Below, one piece after another: positions 53,345 through 62,292 of a stretch of 64,000 nt of DNA. Source of the DNA: Natrinema sp046097095 (GTDB taxonomy: Archaea; Halobacteriota; Halobacteria; Halobacteriales; Natrialbaceae). The translations under genes were made by a program, and so were the position numbers. Below the pieces are notes generated by a model. It was given only the letters and a program-made list of their open reading frames with translations. It was not told the origin of the DNA and did no database searches. The stretch lies in NCBI RefSeq assembly GCF_046097095.1, contig NZ_CP175698.1, positions 496,001 to 560,000 on the forward strand. Direction: 5' to 3'. Every line of letters begins with the position of its first letter. Position 1 is the stretch's first letter.

Positions 53345-54571
53345 TCACCACGCCGCCTCGAGGATGCCCTCGATTTCCTCGTCGGTCGGGTCCAGCCCCG
53401 GCGGTGCGTTCGCCATAAACGAGTCGGCCAGGATCGCGTCCGCCACATCGGCGAACTCGGGTTTGTCGGGACCGTCGACGTCCCGAAGCCGCGACGGAAG
53501 CCCGAGCGCGTCCCGGAGCTCCGTGACCGCGTCGACGACCGCGGCCGGCTGATCCGCGGCCTCGCCGACGCCCAGCGCATCCGCGAGCACCCCCACTCGC
53601 GCGTCCACGTCGTCCTGCCCGAACAGGTACTCGAGGACGTGAGGGACGACGATGGCGTGGGCGGTCCCCTGCTGGAGGTCGCTGGTCCGCGTCAATCCGT
53701 GACCGAAGGCGTGGACGATCGAGGCCGTCGTCTCGCCGGGCCGGGAAATCCCGTACTGGACGAGGACGAGCCCCTCGAGGATCGTCTCGAACGTCCCGAG
53801 GTCGCGGTCGCCGTCGCCGAACGCGCGAAAGCCGTCCGCGAATTTCTCGAGGCCGTGGCGGGCAGTCGCGTCGGTGATCGGCGTCGCGTTGGCCGCGTAA
53901 AGCGTCTCGAGGCCCTTATCGAAGCCGTTCATCGCCGATCCCGCGAGGATCGCGTCGGGCGTGGTCGCGACCAGTTTCGGATCGTAGAACGCGGCCGCGG
54001 GCATCAGCCCCGGATCGGAGATGCCGCCGCCGCGCTCCTCGTCGACCAGCCCCGCGTCGGGTGTGGCGGTGATACCGGCGACCATCGAGAGGTCGGCACC
54101 CGCCAGCGTCGTGGGGATCGTCACGATCGGGAGCAGCCCTTCGTCGGGGACGGTGATTGTCCCGGTCTCGGCGAACTCCGCGGCGACGTCTTGGGCCGTC
54201 CGGTCGCTCGCTGCAAGGACGCTGCTCACCGTCGCGACGTCGAGGCTGCTCCCGCCGCCGAGGCTCACGAGGACATCGGCGTCCGCCATCCGGAGTCGCT
54301 CGCGGCCGTCGATCGCCGTCGTGAGCCGCTTCTTCGGCGTCGTCTCGTCGAAGATGCCGGCCAGCCGGTCGCCCAGTCCCTCCTTGACCGGATTGATCAC
54401 CTCGGGCGTGGTGCCGACGGTCGAGCCACAGACGATCAGCGCGCGCTCGAGGCCCCGGCGCTCGAGTTCGCTCTCGAGGTCGTCGACGCAGTTCGGGCCG
54501 AACCGGATCGTCGACGGGTGGTACTCGAACCGAAACGCCGCGTCGCGTTCCCCCGGTCGGGATGATGGCAT
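53345..54571 (-). CDS. Iron-ADH-fold dehydrogenase with altered metal ligands
   Basis: A 408-residue member of the iron-containing alcohol dehydrogenase superfamily. The NAD(P) motif GGGSSLDVA lies near residues 105-113 and TIPTTLAGAD near 151-160. Of the four canonical metal ligands, aligned by eye with FucO, Asp is Asn215, the first His is Lys219, the second is retained as His291 and the third is Gln301. Metal binding may therefore be lost, as in some maleylacetate-reductase-like enzymes. The reaction is uncertain. It lies upstream of the surface propeller gene on the same strand. Confidence 0.85.
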   Translation of the reverse strand: MPSSRPGERDAAFRFEYHPSTIRFGPNCVDDLESELERRGLERALIVCGSTVGTTPEVINPVKEGLGDRLAGIFDETTPKKRLTTAIDGRERLRMADADVLVSLGGGSSLDVATVSSVLAASDRTAQDVAAEFAETGTITVPDEGLLPIVTIPTTLAGADLSMVAGITATPDAGLVDEERGGGISDPGLMPAAAFYDPKLVATTPDAILAGSAMNGFDKGLETLYAANATPITDATARHGLEKFADGFRAFGDGDRDLGTFETILEGLVLVQYGISRPGETTASIVHAFGHGLTRTSDLQQGTAHAIVVPHVLEYLFGQDDVDARVGVLADALGVGEAADQPAAVVDAVTELRDALGLPSRLRDVDGPDKPEFADVADAILADSFMANAPPGLDPTDEEIEGILEAAW

Positions 54572-54624
54572 GAAATCCCGTACGGCCGGCCCGCTGTTAA
54601 AAGCGAGCCCGCCGCCTGCTCGCG

Positions 54625-57600
54625 TTATTCGTCGTCGGGCGCTGCGGCGGGTACCGTAACGGAGAACGTCGACCCCTCGCCGGGCGCGGCGTCGACCCAG
54701 ATCTCCCCGCCGTGGCGTTCGATGATGCGTTCACAGAGCGCGAGGCCGATCCCGGTGCCGTCGTACGCCTCGCGGCTGTGCAGCCGCTGGAACACGTCGA
54801 AGACGCTGTCATGGTTCTCGGGCGCGATGCCGATGCCCTCGTCGCGGACCGACACTACGTATTCGTCGCCGCGTCGCTCGGCGTCGACGTGGACCCGTGG
54901 TGGCTCGTCGCCGCTGTACTCGAGTGCGTTCGACAGCAGGTTCTGGAGGACCTGGCGGAGTTGGCTGGCGTCGCCCTCGACGTAGGGCAGCCGCTCGGTT
55001 GTGATCTCGGCGTTCGTTTCCCGAATCTGGAACTGCAAGTCCTCGATCACGTCGTCGAGGACGGCATCGAGGTCGACCGGCTCGAGTGGCTGTCCGCGGG
55101 TTTCGACGCGGGAGTACTCGAGCAGCCCGTCGATCATATCGCGCATCCGATTCGCGCCGTCGACCGCGTAGTCGAGGAACTCCTCGCCGTCCTCGTCGAG
55201 GTCGTCGGCGTAGCGGCGCTCGATCAGTTGCAGGTAGCTCGAGACCATCCGGAGGGGCTCCTGGAGGTCGTGTGAGGCCGCGTACGCGAACTGCTCAAGC
55301 CGTTCGTTGGACTCCTCGAGTTGGGCGATCGTCTCCTCGAGTTTGCGCTGATTTGCCTTGCGCTGGGTGATGTCCTGGGCCATCGTCACGCCGGCGAAGA
55401 CGTCGCCTCGGTTGTCGGTGACCGGGACTGCGTGGACGACCCACTCCCGATCGGCGTACGCGAGTTCGACCGATCGCTCCTCGCCGTCGAGTGCGGCCTG
55501 AAGCACGGGTTCGAGTTCGTCGACCGCCTCGTCGGGCCATACGTCGTAGAAACTACGACCCTCGAGATCGGCGGGTTCGACGGGAAGCCGATCGAAGCCT
55601 TGGCCCGCCGCCAACGTGTACGTGAGGTCGTGATCGAACAGCGTGACGATCCCGTTCGGGAAGTACTCCGAGATGGCCCGGTAGCGCTGTTCGGACTCCT
55701 CGAGTTCGCGCTCGCGGCGCTTGCGCTGGGTGATGTCTCGATCGGAGACGACGATCGAGACGACGTCACCGTCGTCGTTCGTGACCGGTCTGAAGACACC
55801 GTTTAGCGTGTACCGCTCGCCGTCGGGTCGGGTGAGATCGGCTTCGAAGTCGACGTACTCGCCGGCCGCCGCCCGCTCGGTCCACTTCCTGACGTCGACG
55901 CGGACCTCCTCACCGGCACCCCACCAGGGCGTTTCCCAGAACGGCTCGCCAGTCACTGCATCGAGATCGGCGTCGATGTACTCCATCGCCGTCTGGTTGA
56001 TGTCGATGACCGTCCCATCGGGCTCGAGTAAGCCGACGAGGATGTTCGGATCCTCGAAAATCGCTTCGAACCGCCGCTCGGTCCGCTCGAGTTCGCGTTC
56101 ACGCTCCCGTCGCTCGGTCACGTCCCGGAAGTACACCGAGATACCGGTCTCCGAGGGATAGAGGTTCGCTTCGACCCGGAAGTCGAGCGTGTCATAGTAC
56201 AGTTCGTAGTTCGTCGGCTCCTGCGTTTCCAGGGCCGTGTGGAAGGCGTCCCAGACTTCGTCGATCTCGGCCGCGGAGGGAAACATGTCCCAGATGTTCT
56301 CCCCGAGCAGTTCCTCCTCGGAGCGCTGGAGGAGTTCCTCGGCGCGTTCGTTGACGTGGGTGAACCGGAACTGATCGTCGACCGCGTAGAACGCGTCGGA
56401 GATCCGCCCGAGGATGCGCTGAAGTTCGGTCTCGAGTTCCCGCTCGCGTTTCCGCCGGTCGGTCATGTCGCGAGTCACCTTCAGATAGCCGCGGTGTATC
56501 CCGTCGTCGTCCCACACCGACGTGATCGTGACGTTCGCCCAGAACCGGGTACCGTCCTGCCGGACGCGCCACCCTTCGTCTTCGACGGAGCCGTTCTCGG
56601 TCGCCATCTCGAGGTTTCGTTCGGGGACGCCGTCACGTCGGTCCTCGTCGGTGTAGAACGTCGAGAAGTGCTCTCCGAGAATCTCCTCGCGGTCGTAGCC
56701 TTTGATCCGCTCGGCACCCTTGTTCCAGCTGATGATGCGTCCGTCGGGGTCCAATCGGAAGATCGCGTACTCCTCGACGGCGTCGACCAGCGACTGAAAC
56801 GCCTCCTGGCGCTCCTGTAGGGCGTCCTCCGATCGCTTTCGGTCGGTGATATCGTAGTAGATCTCGATCCGGCCCCCGGCGTACTGTCCCTCGCTGATCG
56901 GTTTACTCTGATACTCGAGCCACCGTCCCTCGCGGTCGCCGTCCGACGTGCCGGTGACTCGACACTCGAGACGGTCGATGTACTCGCCGTGCTCGTACGC
57001 CGAGCGAACGGTATCGGCGAACGAATCGGGCTCGACGAACGTCTCTCGGAGCGATTCGTCGATCACCGTCCGCTTGTCCCGGCCGACGACCGCCTCGCGG
57101 TCGAGCCCGAGGAACTCCTCGACCGTCTCGTCGAGCCACCTGACGTCGAAATGCTCGTCCAAGACGAGGATGCCGACGTTCGCTTCGTCAAGCACGCTGT
57201 CGATCGACGCGTCGGACGGCCGCGCCGACGCGAGCGCGGTCGATTGCGTCGTCTTCGAGCGGGGACGCACGACGCCGATGGTCCCTCGCAACTCGTCGTC
57301 ATCCGTGAGCGCCGAGAGTCGAAGTTCGCAGGTGACCGTGTCGCCGTCGGCGGTTCGGACGCCGAGTTCGAAGGCCAAACTCTCGCCCGTTTCCGCCGCG
57401 ACGTGGTCGCGGAGGTCGCGTTCGATCGACTCGATATCGCTCGCGTCCAACAGGAGCGAAACGTGTTCGCCGCGGAGCTCGCTCCGGTCGTAGCCCGTCA
57501 GCTCGACGAGCGCGTCGTTGACCGCAACAAAGTTCCCGTCCGCATCGAGCTGGTAGAGCCCGTCGTCGATGGTCTCGACCAGCGTCCGGTATCGCTCGAG

Positions 57601-57663
57601 CGCCACCTCGTCGTCGGCGTCCCCCCAGAACCCCTCGTCGGTGGCGTCCGATCGTGTGCTCAT
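54625..57663 (-). CDS. Six-PAS sensor histidine kinase
   Basis: A 1012-residue soluble kinase with no membrane helix. About six PAS domains in tandem occupy residues 20-770, several ending in the DITDRKRSE/DVTERRERE-type linker. The HisKA helix follows, with His798 in YAASHDLQEPLRMVSSYLQ, then the ATPase domain with N box LLSNALEYSG, G1 DEGIGIAPE and G2 GTGIGLALCE. It would integrate several cytoplasmic signals. No adjacent receiver domain is seen. Multi-PAS kinases of this design are common in haloarchaea. Confidence 0.93.
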   Translation of the reverse strand: MSTRSDATDEGFWGDADDEVALERYRTLVETIDDGLYQLDADGNFVAVNDALVELTGYDRSELRGEHVSLLLDASDIESIERDLRDHVAAETGESLAFELGVRTADGDTVTCELRLSALTDDDELRGTIGVVRPRSKTTQSTALASARPSDASIDSVLDEANVGILVLDEHFDVRWLDETVEEFLGLDREAVVGRDKRTVIDESLRETFVEPDSFADTVRSAYEHGEYIDRLECRVTGTSDGDREGRWLEYQSKPISEGQYAGGRIEIYYDITDRKRSEDALQERQEAFQSLVDAVEEYAIFRLDPDGRIISWNKGAERIKGYDREEILGEHFSTFYTDEDRRDGVPERNLEMATENGSVEDEGWRVRQDGTRFWANVTITSVWDDDGIHRGYLKVTRDMTDRRKRERELETELQRILGRISDAFYAVDDQFRFTHVNERAEELLQRSEEELLGENIWDMFPSAAEIDEVWDAFHTALETQEPTNYELYYDTLDFRVEANLYPSETGISVYFRDVTERRERERELERTERRFEAIFEDPNILVGLLEPDGTVIDINQTAMEYIDADLDAVTGEPFWETPWWGAGEEVRVDVRKWTERAAAGEYVDFEADLTRPDGERYTLNGVFRPVTNDDGDVVSIVVSDRDITQRKRRERELEESEQRYRAISEYFPNGIVTLFDHDLTYTLAAGQGFDRLPVEPADLEGRSFYDVWPDEAVDELEPVLQAALDGEERSVELAYADREWVVHAVPVTDNRGDVFAGVTMAQDITQRKANQRKLEETIAQLEESNERLEQFAYAASHDLQEPLRMVSSYLQLIERRYADDLDEDGEEFLDYAVDGANRMRDMIDGLLEYSRVETRGQPLEPVDLDAVLDDVIEDLQFQIRETNAEITTERLPYVEGDASQLRQVLQNLLSNALEYSGDEPPRVHVDAERRGDEYVVSVRDEGIGIAPENHDSVFDVFQRLHSREAYDGTGIGLALCERIIERHGGEIWVDAAPGEGSTFSVTVPAAAPDDE

Positions 57664-57813
57664 ACTCTGGTGGTGGCCGCTGAAGGGGATAAAACGCTCG
57701 GCAATCGCGATCGCAAGGAAGCGGTGACGGCACGACTCAAGCCCTCACCGCGGCATCTCCGTCGCAGCGCCCCGCCGCATGACCGGCGGGCGACCGGCGG
57801 ATCGCGGCCCGCG

Positions 57814-58773
57814 TCAGTCTCCGCTCGAGCCGACGGTCGGCCCGTCGAAGTCGGGCAACCGTGCCTCGATCGCCTCGCGTTCGTCTTCGAGCCACGCGGG
57901 CAGCGCCAGCCGTTCGCCGAGTTCGTCGAGGTGCTCGTCTTCGGTGAACCCGGGACCGGTCGTCGCCAACTCGAAGCGGACGCCGCCCGGCTCGCGAACG
58001 TAGATCGATTGGAAGTACTTCCGGTCGATCACCTCCGAGGGCGACAGGCCCGCGTCGGCGAACGCCTGCCGCCAGCGCTCTTGCTCCTCGACGCTCTCGG
58101 CCGCGAACGCGACGTGGTGGACCGTGCCGACGCCCAGCTGCCCGCGGCCGGCGTCGGTCTCGACGAGGTCGACGATCGAGCCGGGGCCACCGGTCGCGCT
58201 GCGATAGCGCCGTCGCCCGTCGGCCTCGGCCTCGAGTTCGTAGCCGAGCACGTCGGTCAAGATCGTCTCGGTCGGGCCGAACTCGTCGACCGCCAACGTC
58301 ACGCTATAGAAGCCCCGGAGCTGGTGTTCGGCCGGAACCGGGCCGTCCTCCCAGGGAGTGGCAGCAGTCTCCGCGTCGGTCGCCACTAACTCGAGTCCGA
58401 TCCCGTCCGGATCCGAAAATCGGAGGACGCGCTCGTCGAACCGGTCTTCCGCCTCGAAGGCGACACCCTCGGACTCGAGGCGGTCGCGCCAGTAATCGAC
58501 CGACTCGGGAGGGATTGCGTAGGCAGTCGTCTTCGTCTGGCCGGCTCCGAACCGGCCCTCCCGGCCCCGGTCGGTCCACGGGAAGAAGGTGATGTTCGTG
58601 CCGGGCGATCCCTCCCCGTCGCCGAAGTAGAAGTGATAGGTGCTGGTATCGTCGTGGTTGACGGTCTGCTTGACGAACCGCAGGCCGAGCGTGCCGACGT
58701 AGAAGTCGGCGTTGTCCTGTGGGTCGCCGGCGATCGCCGTCACGTGGTGGAGTCCGGGCGTGTCCGGTGTCAT
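57814..58773 (-). CDS. VOC-superfamily ring-cleavage-type dioxygenase/glyoxalase
   Basis: A 319-residue protein with two vicinal-oxygen-chelate modules (about 1-145 and 150-290). Probable metal ligands are His in TPGLHHVTAI, His in GTVHHVAFA and Glu in VRFELATTG, the His-His-Glu set of PcpA/LinE-like ring-cleaving dioxygenases. Its substrate is unknown. The start at 58773 is preferred to one 17 codons upstream; the family normally begins near GLHHVTA. Confidence 0.88.
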   Translation of the reverse strand: MTPDTPGLHHVTAIAGDPQDNADFYVGTLGLRFVKQTVNHDDTSTYHFYFGDGEGSPGTNITFFPWTDRGREGRFGAGQTKTTAYAIPPESVDYWRDRLESEGVAFEAEDRFDERVLRFSDPDGIGLELVATDAETAATPWEDGPVPAEHQLRGFYSVTLAVDEFGPTETILTDVLGYELEAEADGRRRYRSATGGPGSIVDLVETDAGRGQLGVGTVHHVAFAAESVEEQERWRQAFADAGLSPSEVIDRKYFQSIYVREPGGVRFELATTGPGFTEDEHLDELGERLALPAWLEDEREAIEARLPDFDGPTVGSSGD

Positions 58774-58938
58774 TGCAGTCGCTAGCGGCGCGGCGCTTGA
58801 ATCGTTTGCTCGCGTCCGCGTCACCGGGAGACACGAGTGTTATCGGGATCGATCGGTCTGGCTCGAGCCCGATTTGCCCCCTCGACCGGCATCGATACGG
58901 CAACGATTGTTAACAGCTAGCAGATAGAACAGCGTGAC

Positions 58939-59175
58939 ATGGGCTGTCCATATCTCGAGTACCGCGACGGGTCGGCCGACCCCGACCGAGAGCCGTTCGA
59001 CGAGCCGCGAGCCTACTGTACGGCCGCGGACCGGTTCGTCCAGCCGATGCGAGCCGACATCTGTAACGACCGCTACGACCTCGTCCACGACCGAGACTGC
59101 GAGATCTATCGCGCACACGCCGACGACCGGGGCGAGGACGGCGGCGCGCAGGCGGCGGGAGGTGACGACGCGTGA
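58939..59175 (+). CDS. Small cysteine-containing protein coupled to the BKACE gene
   Basis: A 78-residue acidic protein starting MGCPYLEYRDG, with four cysteines (3, 27, 42, 54) that could bind a metal. I do not recognise the family. Its stop overlaps the next gene's GTG start (GTGA), and that gene's ribosome site lies inside it, so the two are probably translated together. It is divergent from the dioxygenase gene. Confidence 0.75.
   Translation: MGCPYLEYRDGSADPDREPFDEPRAYCTAADRFVQPMRADICNDRYDLVHDRDCEIYRAHADDRGEDGGAQAAGGDDA
59158..59165 (+). promoter_or_regulatory. Shine-Dalgarno site of the BKACE gene
   Basis: GGAGGTGA lies six bases before the GTG at 59172 and within the upstream gene. 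It confirms the GTG start. Confidence 0.8.
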
Positions 59176-60014
59176 CCTACGCGGACTTCCTCGCCGGTGA
59201 GCCGGTCATACTTACGGCGGCGCTGACCGGCGGCGTACAGGGCAAGGAGGCGACGCCGCACCTTCCGGAGACGCCCGAGGAGATCGGCAAAGCGGCGGCG
59301 AAAGCGGAGGCCGCGGGCGCGTCGGTCGTCCACGTCCACGCGCGCCGGCCCAACGGCGAGCGCACCTTCGCGACCGAGCGCTTCCAGGAGATCGACGATG
59401 CGATCCGCCGGTACGCCGACGACGTGATCGTCCAACACTCCACCGGCGGGACGGGCGCGCCGGACGCAGATCGCCACCTCCCCCTGCGGACCGACCCGCC
59501 GCCGGAGATGGCCTCGCTCGACATGGGTCCGTTGAACCGATACGAGCACCTCACCAGCGAGAACACCCGCGGGCTGGTCGACTCGCTCCACGCGGAGATG
59601 GTTGACCGCGGTATCAAGCCCGAACTCGAGGTGTTCAACGATGGGCACCTGAACGAGACCCACGGGTTGCTCGAGCGCCGCGACCTCGCGGAACCGGTCT
59701 ACGCGACGCTGATCTTCGGTCCTGGCACGCTGACCCCGCCGCGGCCGCGGAACTTCCTGAACGCGATCGATAACCTGCCCGAGGGGGCGCTGTTCAACAC
59801 GCTCGGCTTCGGCCGCCACCAGTTGCCGTTCGCGACGATGGGGCTGCTCTTTGGCGGCCACGTCCGCGTCGGCCTCGAGGACAACATCTACTACCGGCAG
59901 GGCGAACTCGCCCAGAGCAGCGCGCAGTTAGTCGAACGCGTCGTCCGCGTCGCAGAGGAACTCGGCCGTGAGGTCGCGACGCCGTCGCAGGCGCGGGAGA
60001 TACTCGAGCTGTGA
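59172..60014 (+). CDS. Beta-keto acid cleavage enzyme family protein (DUF849)
   Basis: A 280-residue TIM-barrel protein of the BKACE/Kce family, which condenses or cleaves beta-keto acids with acetyl-CoA using zinc. Visible family patterns are VILTAALTGGVQGKEATPHLP near the start, VVHVHARRPNGERTF (zinc-binding HxH), HSTGG and a late FGGHVRVGLEDNIYY. The precise substrate cannot be inferred. It starts with GTG and is translationally coupled to the small Cys protein. Confidence 0.9.
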   Translation: MTYADFLAGEPVILTAALTGGVQGKEATPHLPETPEEIGKAAAKAEAAGASVVHVHARRPNGERTFATERFQEIDDAIRRYADDVIVQHSTGGTGAPDADRHLPLRTDPPPEMASLDMGPLNRYEHLTSENTRGLVDSLHAEMVDRGIKPELEVFNDGHLNETHGLLERRDLAEPVYATLIFGPGTLTPPRPRNFLNAIDNLPEGALFNTLGFGRHQLPFATMGLLFGGHVRVGLEDNIYYRQGELAQSSAQLVERVVRVAEELGREVATPSQAREILEL

Positions 60015-60081
60015 CCGTCCCCTCGGGAGACGACCGGACTCCGGACCCAAACGGTTAGCCCCTCCCGGTAGAAGCGCCCGT

Positions 60082-60828
60082 ATGACTATCTTCGACGCGC
60101 TCCGAGCCGACTCAGGCGTCGTCGCCGTCGTCGGCGCGGGCGGCAAGAAGACGACGCTGTACGCGCTGGCCCGGCGGGCCGCCCGCGAGCGCTCCCGACG
60201 AGCGGTCGTAACGGCGACGGTCCGAATTCCCGTCTTCGATCGGGAGGTCGAATCGGTGTCCGTGACCGACGATCCGATCGTGGCCCTCGAGCGAGCGGAT
60301 TCGTGGCCCGTCGGGGTCGTCCCGGAGCGCGAGGGGGACCGATATCTGGGTTACGACCGCGCCGTGATCGACGATATCGCTGCGGCCGATATCGCCGATC
60401 TCGTACTCGTCAAGGCCGACGGCGCGCGGACGCGGGAGCTCAAGGCCCCGAACGAGCGCGAGCCCCAACTCCCGCAGAGTGCCGACACCGTGCTCCCGAT
60501 CGCGAGCGTCGGAGCCGTCGGCGAACCGCTCTCGAGCGAGCACGTCCATCGGCCGGAACGAGTGGCGGCGATCACCGGACGCGACCGCGGCGACGCGATC
60601 CGACCCACCGACGTGGCTCGCGTGCTCGCGAGCGAGCGCGGCGGACTGAAGGGAATCCCGGACGGAGCGACGGCCGTCCCGCTGCTCAACAAGGTCGACG
60701 ACGCCGAGCGGCGGGCCGTCGCCGAAGAGATCGGACGGGAACTGCTCGAGCGAGCGCCCGCCGTCGAGCGCGTCGTGCTGGCGCGGATGATCGCCGACGA
60801 GCCGGTGGTCGACGTCCTCGAGGGGTAA
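60082..60828 (+). CDS. yqeC: YqeC-like molybdenum/selenium cofactor accessory protein
   Basis: A 248-residue P-loop-like protein of the YqeC family. It begins with a glycine-rich GVVAVVGAGGKKTTLYALA motif and contains ADLVLVKADGARTRELKAP and AVPLLNKVDD. Bacterial members accompany selenium-dependent molybdenum hydroxylases. It lies beside mobA and upstream of a molybdoenzyme, so a role in molybdenum-cofactor maturation is a reasonable inference. Whether this organism uses selenium cannot be judged here. Confidence 0.82.
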   Translation: MTIFDALRADSGVVAVVGAGGKKTTLYALARRAARERSRRAVVTATVRIPVFDREVESVSVTDDPIVALERADSWPVGVVPEREGDRYLGYDRAVIDDIAAADIADLVLVKADGARTRELKAPNEREPQLPQSADTVLPIASVGAVGEPLSSEHVHRPERVAAITGRDRGDAIRPTDVARVLASERGGLKGIPDGATAVPLLNKVDDAERRAVAEEIGRELLERAPAVERVVLARMIADEPVVDVLEG

Positions 60829-60837
60829 CGCGGCGGC

Positions 60838-61476
60838 TCACTCGCCCTCGAGACGTGCTTCGGCCGCCGCGAACTCCTCGCGGGTGTTGACGTTCTCGAA
60901 GGTCTCGAGGGAGGCGTAGTCGCGGGCCTCGTCTTCGTCGACGACGACGTGGTCGAGTTCCAGCAGTGGTTCGACGATCCGCCGTTCGTCGCGCTCGATG
61001 GCGCGCTCGCAGGCCTCGGCCATCGGCACAGTGCGGTAGACTGCCTGCGTGGTCTGGAACCACCCGTCGGCGAGTTTCGGCACCGCGGCTTCGCGACCGG
61101 CGGCCCGCTCGAAGAGGTGAGCGACCAGTTCGGAGTCGACGAACGGCATGTCGCAGGCGACGACGGCGGCATAGGCCGTCTCGGTCGCGCGCAGTCCCGT
61201 CATGATCCCCGCCATCGGGCCGCGGTCGGGTATGGGGTCGACGGCGAACGAAGCCTCGGGCCCGCCCGCGAGCGCCTCGCGGATCACCGGCACCTGCTCC
61301 TCGCGGCAGTTGATCACGAATGCGTCGACGACGGGCTCGAGTCGGTCGACGACGCGGCGGATCATCGGCGTTCCGGCGAGGTCGGCGACGGCCTTGTCGG
61401 CCTCGCCGAAGCGGGTCGAGTGGCCGCCGGCGACGATGAGCCCCGTGCGTTCGTCCCGATCAGAGTCGGGGGACAT
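60838..61476 (-). CDS. mobA: Molybdenum cofactor guanylyltransferase
   Basis: A 212-residue enzyme attaching GMP to molybdopterin, giving the dinucleotide cofactor of formate-dehydrogenase-type enzymes. The nucleotidyltransferase signature LIVAGGHSTRFGEADKAVAD lies near residues 12-31, and the metal-binding VACDMPFVDSELV follows the hydrophobic core. Length is normal for MobA. The start at 61476 is preferred over an upstream Met. It is convergent with yqeC and near the molybdoenzyme at 62.3 kb. Confidence 0.9.
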   Translation of the reverse strand: MSPDSDRDERTGLIVAGGHSTRFGEADKAVADLAGTPMIRRVVDRLEPVVDAFVINCREEQVPVIREALAGGPEASFAVDPIPDRGPMAGIMTGLRATETAYAAVVACDMPFVDSELVAHLFERAAGREAAVPKLADGWFQTTQAVYRTVPMAEACERAIERDERRIVEPLLELDHVVVDEDEARDYASLETFENVNTREEFAAAEARLEGE

Positions 61477-61547
61477 AGACAGGCATTCGCCGAGTGGGAA
61501 CAAAAGCACACCCGATCACGTCCGCGGACGACGCCGGCCGCGGGCGT

Positions 61548-62102
61548 TTACTTCGACAGCCGCCAGAGCGCCCGGTACAGCGTCCACAGGTCGCAGTCGA
61601 ATCGATCGGCAAGCGCGCGACACCGCTCGAGGTAGGTCTCGTACTCCCGGATCGACGGGGGATCGGGGTACGGCTCGGAGAGCGCTCCCGTCTCGCGGAG
61701 CGCCGCCCACTCGCGGGGGCCGACGACGACGTACGCGTCAGGGTCGACGAACATGAGGACCCCCGAGGCGACGGGTACGCCGACGGCCTCGAGGTCAGTC
61801 AGCCGGTCGATTCCCGTGGCGGCGTCGGTCGCCACGACGGCGTCGGCGATGGCGCTCCGGACGGCCTCGAAGTCGGTGTCCCAGAAGGCCTCCTCCGCGG
61901 CCCGCCGCTCGGCGTCGGGGTAGTCGCCGAGGAACCGTCGGTAGTACCACCTGACGACCCAGGCCGCGTCCCGTCGGCCGTACTCGCCCGACGCGAACGC
62001 CGTCGGGAGCGTCTCGAGGTTCTCCCGCTCGACGCCGTAGAGGGGCTCTCGCTCCCGGTACTCGCGGGCCTCGGACTCGACGAGCGAACGAGTGAGCTCC
62101 AT
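61548..62102 (-). CDS. Uncharacterised acidic haloarchaeal protein
   Basis: A 184-residue soluble protein rich in Glu, Asp and Arg, with aromatic patches such as AAWVVRWYYRRFLGDYP and DLWTLYRALWRL at the end. I do not recognise a family. It is divergent from the molybdoenzyme gene and precedes mobA on the same strand, 71 bases away, so it could share that transcript. Confidence 0.7.
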   Translation of the reverse strand: MELTRSLVESEAREYREREPLYGVERENLETLPTAFASGEYGRRDAAWVVRWYYRRFLGDYPDAERRAAEEAFWDTDFEAVRSAIADAVVATDAATGIDRLTDLEAVGVPVASGVLMFVDPDAYVVVGPREWAALRETGALSEPYPDPPSIREYETYLERCRALADRFDCDLWTLYRALWRLSK

Positions 62103-62292
62103 CGTGGAACCGTTTCACACGGTCGACCGTCAGCGTTTCCCCGTCGGAGAGTCCAGCCTGCCGGCTGTGAGGCGTTGCGGCCGGGCTCGAGTTGAGAACC
62201 GACCCGTCGCTCGCACCCACATACCGTTTGTGTGTTAGAAAACCTCATGCACGGTCAGGTGGTGGGTTCGAGATAACGGGTGAGACGGGAAA

